NCBI GenBank assembly: GCA_036346255.1
Contig: CM070620.1
Span: 32,547,609 to 32,611,608, forward strand
Origin: Ampelocalamus luodianensis
Taxonomy: Eukaryota; Streptophyta; Magnoliopsida; Poales; Poaceae
Length of the DNA stretch: 64,000 bases
Direction of reading: 5' to 3'
Part shown: piece after piece, positions 1 through 9,047 of the stretch
How the letters are laid out: each line of letters starts with the position of its first letter
How positions within the stretch are numbered: the stretch's first letter is position 1
Translations under genes and position numbers: made by a program
Notes under the pieces: model-generated
Database searches by the model: none
What the model was told of the DNA's origin: nothing
What the model saw: only the letters and a program-made list of their open reading frames with translations

Positions 1-135
1 CTTTCCCCCAAGTGGGAAGGTCCTTACACTGTGGTCGAAGTAACGCGTCCGGGATCGGTACGACTTGCAATGGAAGACGGCCGTGTTCTCTCAAATTCTT
101 GGAACATTGACCATTCATTTAAATTTTATGTGTAA
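1..135 (+). CDS. End of pol: integrase C-terminus of TatA
   Basis: Frame 1 is open from the window edge to the TAA at 133-135. It carries the KWEGPYTVVEVTRPGSVRL block followed by SNSWNIDHSFKFYV at the C-terminus, the characteristic tail of Ty3/gypsy integrases (the GPY/F-type module, which helps multimerisation and target binding of the integrase). Only about 44 residues are inside the window. TatB carries an almost identical tail on the opposite strand, ending at 55,730. No stop or shift is visible in this short piece, so the rest of this pol could be more intact than in TatB. Confidence 0.9.
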   Translation, partial: LSPKWEGPYTVVEVTRPGSVRLAMEDGRVLSNSWNIDHSFKFYV

Positions 136-900
136 CAAACTTCAACGCAATAAAGCAACAAGTTCTCCTATCTTTTTGTCTATTTTGAATTTCTCTTTTA
201 TTCTTTCGACCATTTTTTTCTTCTCATCCTTCCTGCATAATGGTTAGCTAAAGGACGATACATTTAGTCAAGTCTCTCTCTCTCGCATGTGGTTCTCGCC
301 TACTGGAAGGAGCTTCCTAATATCGCCGTTCTTAAACAATCGCGACAAAGCTTATTGAGCTCGGAAAAATGGTCGAAAGTTGTTGCTTAATTCATATCAC
401 CTTAGCTTATTTGAAAAATAAACCGAGAAGAGTAACATTTTCTTTGAGATGCATTCGCTACCTTTTCAAATAACTTGATTAGTTTTATCGGTCAAGGAAG
501 AAACACACTTAGTCAAGCCTCTCCGCTCGCACGTGGTTCTCGCCCACTAGACTGAACTTCCTAATGTCGCTCGGTTTCCTACTTTTGCTGCCGAACAACT
601 AAGTCCGGAAAGATGAATGTAGCCGAATGAATCCTTAAGGTACTCGAGAAGCTTGTTTCGCTCTAGTCGCCATTATCGAGTTAATTAATCTGGTGGAGAT
701 GGTAACATCACCTAGTCGAAGCCTTTTTCTCTCGCACATGGTCCCGCCCACTAGAGGAACTTCCTAGCGTCGATCTGCTTCTACTCTTTCGATTAGTGCA
801 AACAAGTCGATATTTGACAACTCTAAGACGAACAAACCTCTCTGTTTTTCAGAACCCTTTCTTTACTACTTACCTAGTTTATTGAAAATAAACTAAGTAG
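136..900 (+). other. TatA post-pol untranslated region
   Basis: A 760-base region without a credible gene lies between pol and the first polypurine-like motif. It holds three diverged copies of a 60-base unit, listed separately. The rest is AT-rich and unremarkable. Confidence 0.6.
266..772 (+). repeat. Three dispersed copies of a ~60-bp unit downstream of pol
   Basis: Copies lie at about 266-327, 511-570 and 714-772, spaced roughly 200-245 bases apart. Each begins AGTC(A/G)A, runs through a TCTCTC-rich stretch, then CGCA(C/T)(A/G)TGGT, a CGCC(C/T)ACT box and a CTTCCTA box. TatB has at least one copy in the same relative place on the other strand (55,258-55,317). The unit is therefore a conserved part of the family's 3' region rather than a chance repeat. 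Confidence 0.75.
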
Positions 901-912
901 CCGGGGGCTAGG
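898..912 (+). promoter_or_regulatory. Upstream polypurine-like motif (second PPT-like copy) of TatA
   Basis: The motif GCCGGGGGCTAGGA lies between pol and the antisense gene. It resembles the GGGGGGCTAGA that directly precedes the 3' LTR at 11,285. TatB has the same pair of motifs (54,832-54,846 and 51,627-51,640). A polypurine tract primes plus-strand DNA synthesis. Whether this upstream copy is functional is inference. Confidence 0.5.
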
Positions 913-958
913 ATAAAGTTATAAACATGACTTCATTTCTTAGTCTAATTTTTTCTAA

Positions 959-1101
959 AGATATCATCCTACGAGTTACTAACTACTCTATGAGATGATT
1001 CGCAGAAAGATACTGGAAGGAAGGAGGAATCGCTCATATCCGGTCTAACTATTTCTTCTTTTATCTTACGAGTTACTATTTACTCTACAAGATAATTTGC
1101 G
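959..1101 (+). repeat. Pair of diverged inverted-repeat units in the TatA post-pol region
   Basis: Two similar segments about 99 bases apart each have ends that pair with one another: ATCATC (963-968) with GATGAT (994-999), and ATCTT (1,063-1,067) with AAGAT (1,089-1,093). Both share CGAGTTACTA in the middle. They look like relatives of the hairpin arrays at 2,060, 9,607 and 11,387, but pair less well. Confidence 0.4.
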
Positions 1102-1689
1102 GGAAAAGGATCATATATTTAGCGCCACCACCAAAAAGACTTGTTTATACAAGAATATATTACAAGACTACTCTGTCTAGGAGATTCTATCAGCATCTCC
1201 TCCGCGACCTTCTCGCCAACCGACGCATCTCTTCGATCGCCTTCCGGCCGATTCGGTGCGGTCGAAGTCGGCTTCAACAGAATGAAGATTAAGGTTAGAT
1301 CGCGGGCCTTGAGTTTTGCTAAAATAAAACTCACACTCCTTTGACCGCTTCCCTTATTGAATCATTCTGATTGGCCTTCAGAGCAGATATCATCTCGTTC
1401 AGAGTACCGACTTGTTCCCCAATGACACTCGTATGAGCGGCTATCGTGTCGTCACGAGGAACAACCCTCCCACGAAGCCCATCGAGTACATTGTTCGAAG
1501 TGAGATATTATCTTGAAGATTGATCTTCATTGATTTTGTCTCCTCCGGGAATAAGTCGGCCTCATGTAGTCGCTTATTTCACCAATCGGTTCGATAAGAG
1601 CGAGGATTGAATAAGAAAACGATTCTATGAGAAGATAGAATGAATAAATAGCGGTAAAAGTTCTACTTACTACCAATTGAGAACCCAAG

Positions 1690-3016
1690 TTCTCAATCTC
1701 TTGGTCTTTCTCCTTCGCGATCCGGAGATTTCGCGGACAACTGAGGTCTTCTCATTAACCTCAACCGAGAGCCCCATATTGGATCGAAGGGTCTTATTTT
1801 CACTTCTTTTCTACAAAAGAATAAGAGGTCAAAAAGCAAAGGGATGCAGAAACCAAGATCGAAGCGATCGTAGTAATACGCATGCTTATTTTTTCCGCAA
1901 TTGCTTAGGCAGCAGTTAGCCTCCTGAAGCTTCTTTAGGAGGTCAGTGACTTTGTCCCTTAGCTTCTTTGACTCGGCTTTTTCAAAGTCGAGCGAATCAC
2001 CAAGGTCTTTTAAATCGCTCTTAAACCCGTAAAGATAAAAGAGCAGACATGAAAACAAGTGGTCATAAGCATTTCTATGACCAATGGGTAGTCGTAAGTT
2101 CTTCTACGACCACCCCCTAGTCGTAAGTTTTTTCTACGACTAGTATAAGTCGTAAGCTTTTCTACAACAACTGGTTACGAGTGTCACTCACCACCTCTCT
2201 GCTTGTTCGCAGAGTGTTGTCTTTTCTTGTCGAAGCTTGACAAGTTGCCGATTGTACTCGCAAATCGTAGCGACTTGCTCAACGGCTCTCTGAAAAAGAG
2301 AGAAACGATAAGATAAAGAGATAAAACCCTAAGTGAGTATCGATAAATACTTACGCTCATGTTTGACCAAGCAAACATGGAGACTATTCGTGATGGATCC
2401 TTCACCATCCATCTCCTCGACTCGCTTCCACCATACCCTTCAAGTCGCTCATTGTCAAATATGTCTCCGCAATTGACAATGCTACCGAGGTGGGGAACTC
2501 GATCGCGGAGCGGTAGGCGGAAGATCCTACGATGGAGTCGAGGGCCAAGAAGTCGAGCAAAAGTTGAAATACTCCTCTTCCTCGACTCATGAACGTGAAC
2601 TCCACCGGAGGGCCGGAGGGAACATCCTCAACGACCTCCTGCCGGCACGGCGGTCGGCGCTCCGCCGCCGTGCCTCTCTCGTGCCTCCTCGAGGCTTGTG
2701 TGGCCTCCATCACGCTCTCTACGATACTCGGATGTCGAGCGACTTCAACATCATTGGCCTCGTAGCAACCCGGCAAGAATCGCAACCTCTTTTGCGGCAG
2801 GGGCGATAGCTAGATCTTCGCCATCGTCGTTGTCGCACTTCTTCGGCTGAAGGGTGATAACGGATCCTCTATGAGAGTTCTCCGGGGTCAAGACACCGGC
2901 CGAGAATCGCAAAGCGCAACAATAAGTCAACAAATAAAACAGAAGTAGTCATTACACTTATGTGTTTTATTTTACATACCTCTCGTGTACTGACCTAACC
3001 CAAATTTGGGAGCAAT
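1690..3016 (-). pseudogene. TatA antisense gene (aORF), C-terminal half, broken
   Basis: Minus-strand pieces at 2,402-2,785 and about 1,920-2,058 look coding. The first has a long block around LALDSIVGSSAYRSAIEF ending in an ETYLTMSDLKGMVE segment. The second is a charged, probably coiled-coil stretch (DLGDSLDFEKAESKKLRDK). They are separated by intron-like sequence; GTATGT at about 2,968 (minus strand) looks like a splice donor. Antisense genes of this kind are known in Tat elements, and their product is annotated in grasses as a putative gypsy-type transposon protein. The gene is cut at 3,016 by insertion G and resumes at 9,048. Exact exon ends are not resolved. Confidence 0.55.
2060..2160. 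repeat. Hairpin array 1 (29-bp period) in TatA
   Basis: Four tandem inverted repeats with a 29-base period. Unit 1 (2,060-2,083) has arms TGGTCATA/TATGACCA with loop AGCATTTC. Unit 2 has GTCGTA (2,091-2,096)/TACGAC (2,105-2,110), extended by a GGG/CCC pairing with one mismatch. Unit 3 has perfect nine-base arms CTAGTCGTA (2,117-2,125)/TACGACTAG (2,135-2,143). Unit 4 starts at 2,149 and is decayed. The arms differ between units but still match each other within a unit. The array lies in an intron-like part of the antisense gene. Confidence 0.8.
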
Positions 3017-3935
3017 CGTGGGGACCCTGCAATTATCTCCATAAGACCGAGATTAGACAAGGTCTTAGGGACATAAATACTGGTCTCGGTAAATGAATTC
3101 CAATTTAACTCTATCCAAGTGAGAGGCTTAGTCGAATACAAGAGCCTCAACGATCATGCGCGTTGCTCTCTTGCGGCGCTACATGATTGTCGATTCTCCT
3201 TCGATTCAAGTACTACACTTAGTGAGTTAAATGGGAATTATCAACAACGAGTATGACTTATATTGGCTCCCAAGATCAACGACCAATATACTCATACCCT
3301 CATCCAACGTTGATTACATCCATACAACACATACAACAGAATTCAAAAGACATATTGCATAATAGTTAAGGTCTCGACTTATTACATACGACCGACCGCC
3401 AAATTCAAAGTAAGTATCAAGTAGCAATGAAGTAAATAGATAAAGCAAAAGACCAGCAAGTGGTATGCCCATCACCCATCGAAGAACCGATCGGGGTTAA
3501 ATGATAGCACACTACTCATTAGTGTCACCCAAGTCAACACTAACGAGATCGTCATACTCATAATCTTCCTCACTGAAAAGGCCAAGAAACATCCGGGTGA
3601 GTACAAGTGTACTCAAGTCTTACACAAATAAAAATAGTTATGCATAAGGGTCATTCAAAGTATGGCTCATATTGGTTTAGTTTTGCTAAAGAGACGCAAC
3701 AATTAACCTCCTACACATACTAGTTTTTCATGTGCCCATTTAAAATCAGATTTGAAGTGGAAGTAAAGCATGTAGTAAAGCATTTCAGCAATAAACAATT
3801 GAATCATACAAAGACCAAAGTGGCAGCCCACTTTGATGAACTAAACACATGAACATCCCGTTCGGATTTAATACCAAGTTCAACCACAATTTTAATTAAA
3901 AGTCTAACAATAAGCGACCACAAATTTCAAGCGGT

Positions 3936-4010
3936 CGTCCATAACCGTGGACACGGCTATTCGAATAGATTATACCTCGCAGGGTGTACTACTTTACCCA
4001 CACGACTTGA
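3936..4010 (-). promoter_or_regulatory. Conserved palindromic LTR core, copy in G
   Basis: On the minus strand this reads GTGTGGGTAAAGT, a GTACACC-CTGC block, the 12-base palindrome CTATTCGAATAG (3,957-3,968) and CCGTGTCCACGG. The same order occurs in five other LTRs in the window. Its function is unknown to me; the location corresponds to the transcribed part of the LTR, downstream of the promoter zone. Confidence 0.7.
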
Positions 4011-5389
4011 TTAGCCCGTAAGCCTCCGGATGCCTCCGAATATAGCATACTTCCTATGGTATGCCACTGTAAATCAAGATACGCTCATTTTCAAAGAAGA
4101 AGATCCCATTGGGCTAAGTCCCCTTGTGAGATGGTTCCTTGCCTAGTACAAGCGTCGATAGCACTTGCTAGGGGCTCACAAGTTATATTGGAAATACCGA
4201 TGCAATCAAAACAAAAGAATTGGCGCTCCTTGCACACTATAAAGGATTACATCGGCTCCTAAAGAACATAGGATTTCACGGTCGCTATGCCCTTACACCA
4301 CCAAGGACTTAACACAATAAAACCCTCCCCTACTTAACCATACGGCACCCATATACCGCGTGTGGCAAAGACGAGTGTTGCTTGAACAAAGAGTACCCAA
4401 AGTTCGGTCCTTAATTGTCCGCACAAGTCCTTCCACTTACCCAATGCTCGTGCACAAAGCACCATCACTAACCAACACTTGTCCAGACCAGATCTCATTT
4501 TAAAAATGACAAAATTTAACTCATAAAACAGCTACAAAGATCTGAAGTATAAATCATAAAATGAGAGTTGTGTTTATCCCAAAACCGCCAAGTTATTCCG
4601 ACGATCGAACTATCAGTATCTAGACTTGCATGGCTAAGCAATTCTATAACCCATAATTCACACATACTATCTTAAGCATATAGGAGTTGGCATAATTCAA
4701 GATTAACCTCAAGCATAGGACATAACTAAACTACACATCACAAAAATATCGACATAATCAAAATAGCATGCAAGCAATTATCATTGCACTAACTTAACCA
4801 AAACTGGGATCAAATATGATGCAAAGAAAGTTCAAATGATGCTTGCCTTTCAGGAGTCCACTTTCTCACTCTTGGTTACGTGCTAAACTTACTTTCGGCA
4901 GCTCAAAACTATAGAAAAGACGATATCGAATAAACGCCGAGAAATAGCCAAAAACTCAAAGTACTAAAAATGAGTGAAATTTATATAGTAGCTAGATCAT
5001 GATTTTAGATGAATTTAGGTACAAAAATATTCCATTTGGAGTTTATGTGAGAGAGTTATAGTAGTTTGAAAATCAGATTCATGAAAATCTTTGAAAAATT
5101 CATACATATCTTATTCATCCCATTTTATTTATTTCATGAAAATTTGCAGAATACTAGTGGAGATAAAAATTACATGGTTATCTAGATAATAATATTTTAC
5201 GAATAACCCAATTGGATTCATCTCATTTGGGGTTCATATGAATTTTCTATGAATTTTCCAAGTTAATTCAATTTCTAGTGTAAAAATAATTTTTTTCTGA
5301 ATTTTAAATGGAATTGAATCCTTTTTGAACACAGGCTGACCTAGCCTCTGCCATGTCAAGTGAGGCCTACATATTTTATTTTCTTTTCC

Positions 5390-6530
5390 ATTTATTTCCT
5401 AAAGGAAAACATCTACTGACGAATATAATCTTCTCACAAACATATACTTAACCGATTCTCCGGTGTTGAATCCATCACATGCATAACACTCGCTGATCTT
5501 ATTCTCATATCTTGCTCTAAATCCCATACTAACCTTCACTAAGGCACAATCAAAGTAGTCAATCCAACAAATAATTCCCCGGACTCATAGACTTCTATCT
5601 ACGCAATCCATCTAGTACTTATATGAAATCCACCAAGCGATAAGCATATTACCACGACTAAATCCATAAATCATTTTCAATATATTATTTAAGCTAATCC
5701 GAACTATCTAGCTCTACTAGTATTTCCTCAGCAATTCACATTCGCATAAACCAAAATTTCCATCGACCGAGGCTTAATTGACTGACTTACCCTAATGAGC
5801 TTTATAATATATATATATATATTCACATTCACGTCCGATATTTAATAGCTCACGAATCAATCAACTCTTATCTACATTACGAAATAGACATATCGACATC
5901 TACCAATCCAATTACATATGTGCCTCTATGATCAACCAAATAATCATTTATCTACTAATTCCAATTGAGGGCACGACTCCATTGACTCGACACGATAACT
6001 TATCTACTAATCACATAGTAATCGAATATGTATCCACAATCGTAATCCATTCTACCATCTCCTACATTCTAGCATATATGATTCACATAACTTATCGATT
6101 AATGCATCCGATCAAACAATCCAATAATGTACTTAATCCGACATCCACCGAGCAACAATTCATACACATATATAATAGATATATCTTTAAACCTCAACAC
6201 ATACATCATCCATCAAGCAAATAGATTATAAAAATCCTTATGCGCCCTATCTTTTAAAACTACTGATTCAAAGGTGAGAAGAAACCTCCAATTAATTTAT
6301 CCTCCAAAGATCACCACAAATTTCCATTTGACTCTAAAATAATATCGTCCGATCAGATAATCCAATAACATAATTAATCCGACATCCAACGAGCAACAAA
6401 GTACATAATCCGCTACACGATATGATTATTCGTACCTACCGGCATACAATTAAACATGCATAAATAGATGCCATGCTCATGACTAATATGCAACATGCAC
6501 GACTAATATCATAACGCGGTAAGAAAAATA
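5390..6530. other. AT-rich segment of G with a repeated ~60-bp unit
   Basis: This part of G has no counterpart that I can align in L and may be a further insertion. A unit beginning CCGATCA and containing AATCCAATAA and TAATCCGACATCCA occurs at about 6,105-6,167 and again at 6,348-6,410. A short (AT) run lies at about 5,808-5,822. No terminal repeats or convincing gene were found. Confidence 0.4.
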
Positions 6531-6539
6531 GCAAAAAAG

Positions 6540-7470
6540 ATTTTTACCACGGCACTAGGCGTGCGAATCGCCACCGAGCATCGTCTTCTCGCACTCGTCG
6601 CGTCCACCGTAGTCGCCGCCGTTACGCGTCGCCGTTCTCTCGCCGCCATAGTCGCCGCCGAGCTCGTCTCGCTTCGCGTCCGCGTCCCGCACCAGCACCA
6701 TCACTCGACCACACCCACGCCGCCTTGCCGACGCCATCGCAAGCATGCGCCGCATGAGGCGCCGGGCACCGGTTGCAGCCCGCGCGCGTGTCGGCTCGTC
6801 ATCTGTCCTCGTGTCTCAACCTCCTCAGCCGTGCCACAACCGAGCTGCTGTCACCTTGCCGCCGTATATGCTGCGCTCTGGGCACCGGCCACCTCGCCAC
6901 GCCTCCACTTCGGTGCCGTGGATGCCGCGTCTCCTCGGCTGCTGCTCCACACCGCCGCTGCTGCAGCAAGCTCCGACCTTGCCTCGGCTCGACCACTGCC
7001 AAGCTGCGTCGCCGTCGCCCTCTTCGCGTATGCATGGCCATCACTTCGCCGATCGGAGACGCTGCTCACTGGACAGCACCTCCACCGCCGAGACTCGCAT
7101 GCACCGCCATCGCCCTTGTCGAGGCGTCGTGCCGCTGCATGCACAGCTCCGACCTCGCAGTGGCCACCACCGAGCCGAGCCTCATTGGCTCGCCGCCCGA
7201 CCTTGGTTGCGCCTCGTGCTTGGCGACTCGGGCCGGCGGCGTGCCGCTAAGCCGCGCAGGCGCCGCGGCATGCATGCGCCAAGCCTTGCGCCTCCACCAC
7301 ATGCACCTTGCTCCCACTTCTCCCTGGCTGCAGCAAACCAACGGCAGCACTGCCTTCTCCTCCTCCCATTTCTTGAAAACGCTCAAACGGTCTTGCATGC
7401 GGGAACAAAACACAGAAATGAAAAGCTTGCATGATGAGGATCGTAGCTGCATAACATGCATTAGAGGATT
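6540..7470 (-). other. GC-rich zone of LTR G
   Basis: A GC-rich block rich in CGCC and GCCG words produces many overlapping frames on both strands (up to 233 residues). They are compositionally biased with no recognisable domain. Equivalent GC-rich blocks are found in LTRs H, I, J, K and L, where they lie near the promoter. I therefore read it as LTR promoter or leader sequence, not as a gene. Confidence 0.55.
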
Positions 7471-8105
7471 TTAGGTTTGTGATTGGGAATGGAAGGAGAG
7501 AAGTAGATGTAGATGAGCTGTGTTCATTCTTGAGAAAAGATGATGTGCTGTTGTTGAGGCAGGTTCGGCTAAGAAGGCTATGTAGTGGAAATAAAAAGAA
7601 GCAGAGGGCTGAAGATGGAGAATGGGCAGTATTTCTTGCCTTGCCTTGACTGCCTAACTAAGGCAGAAGTGGCTGCTGCGGCCCAAGATCGAGTGAGGAG
7701 CCGGGAAAGCTGCCAAGTGAAACCATGTGGTGAATAAAGAAATGGTTGGAGGAGGATGGGTGGGCTATGAGTGGCTGTGTGTGTTGGGAGAGCAAATAGA
7801 CAGTGTGGTGGCTTGGTGATTCGGCTGGGCAAATGAAATGGTTAGAGGCATGTGGCTTTGGTTGTGCACTAAAGAAATGGGTAGTGAGAAACTTTTGGCT
7901 GGGCAAGGAACCAGAAAATGACCAAGAGGGAGAGATGGTTTCGGCTGGGGGTGGGAGGAAATGGGCAGTGGGTTGATGTGGGCGGGAGCAAAAGCAAAAA
8001 GCGAGGAGTGCTCGGTGCTAGTCTAGCTAGTTCATGCATATTAGTAGGTTCTACTCACTTCCCACTACATGTCCCTGTGTGCATGTGTAAGACAAAGATG
8101 CTTGC

Positions 8106-8170
<65 letters not shown>

Positions 8171-9000
8171 ACCAAGCTGACTACTAGTAGTATATATATA
8201 TATATATATAAAGTGGATCAAGTAGTGTATTAGTAGTAGTAGCGTGTGTAGCATTGCATGTATATAAGTGCGAGAAAAGAAAATGGCGGGAAATAATGAG
8301 CGGGTGTTTGGTTGTGAGTCGGTCAAACCTGAAGCGGCAATGATGATATAAGTGAATGACATGCTATGATCTTTGATATGCACGCTAAAACATGAAGTCA
8401 AAATAATTTAAATTTTTAAATGCGATCTTTCATCCGGTGCCGTCCCATGCATCACGCCGTCGTGTTGACACCACCTCGGTCTTTGGTTGGGTGAATAAAA
8501 CTACAAAAGAAATGGTAGTGACTAAAGTGGCTCGGCTAGCACAAGGGTGATCGGAAATAAAATTGTGATGAAATAAATAGTAGCAATTCTTCCTCCTTCT
8601 TGCATGCCACGCAAAGAGCTCGCACTCGAAAACCGATTGGAGAAACGAACGCCCTCGAGGCGGCGATCAAGCGCTATAACATGCGTCGCATGATTTTGGT
8701 TTTCGGTTGTGTTTGCGAGGAGGAAGTTAGGGAAAAGAAATGGATACACGCACGTCTCGCTGCGATGGGTCGGACCAAAAGAGCGCGGTCTAATGTATGC
8801 ACCACGGTATGATTTTTGAAATGCATGTGAAAGCAAGAGACCAAAATAATTTTCTTTCATTTGTAGTCTCTCGACCAATTCAATTTAATATTGTTTGCTA
8901 TTATTTTTATTATCTTTATACAACTTTTAGACATCTCGATTCGATTTTAAAGGCAACATTTGAATTAAACATGGGAAATTTTTAAAATATTGCCAAAAGA
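7471..9000 (-). other. U3-like part of LTR G with internal repeats
   Basis: No gene is seen. Phrases such as GGCTGGGCAA and GATTCGGCTGGG recur between 7,800 and 7,950. A segment with TATGAT(C/T)TTTGA(A/T)ATGCA and CAAAATAATTT occurs at about 8,365-8,415 and again at 8,809-8,862. These look like old local duplications in the upstream part of the LTR. Confidence 0.4.
8109..8213. repeat. Compound microsatellite (TA)n-(TG)n-(TA)n
   Basis: A (TA) run at about 8,109-8,140 passes directly into a (TG) run to about 8,168, then after a 24-base spacer a second (TA) run at 8,192-8,210. This is a typical slippage-prone compound microsatellite. Confidence 0.9.
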
Positions 9001-9047
9001 TCGCCTACTTAAATATTAATATCACGATCCGAAAATCGGATGTTACG

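Larger units (their letters stand above)
3017..9047 (-). mobile_element. LTR-type insertion G (6 kb), Tekay-like long LTR or remnant
   Basis: Read on the minus strand it starts (C)GTAACATCC at 9,047 and ends GGTCCCCAC(G) at 3,017, close to the TGTAACATCC...GGTCCCxACA termini of the other long LTRs here. Positions 3,019-4,850 are a near copy of 55,795-57,600 in element L, in the same orientation. Both outermost bases look mutated (TG to CG on one side, CA to CG on the other). The flanks GCAAT and AAAGA do not match, so there is no target duplication. It is about 1.3 kb longer than L. It interrupts the TatA antisense gene. A solo LTR formed by recombination between two different insertions would explain the missing duplication. 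Confidence 0.7.

Noticed and set aside
6561..7474. Overlapping plus-strand frames of 229-233 residues and minus-strand frames of 81-131 residues
   Set aside because: All lie in the GC-rich zone of LTR G, overlap on both strands, are made of Arg, Ala, Pro and Ser, and show no domain. The equivalent zones of other LTRs give unrelated frames.
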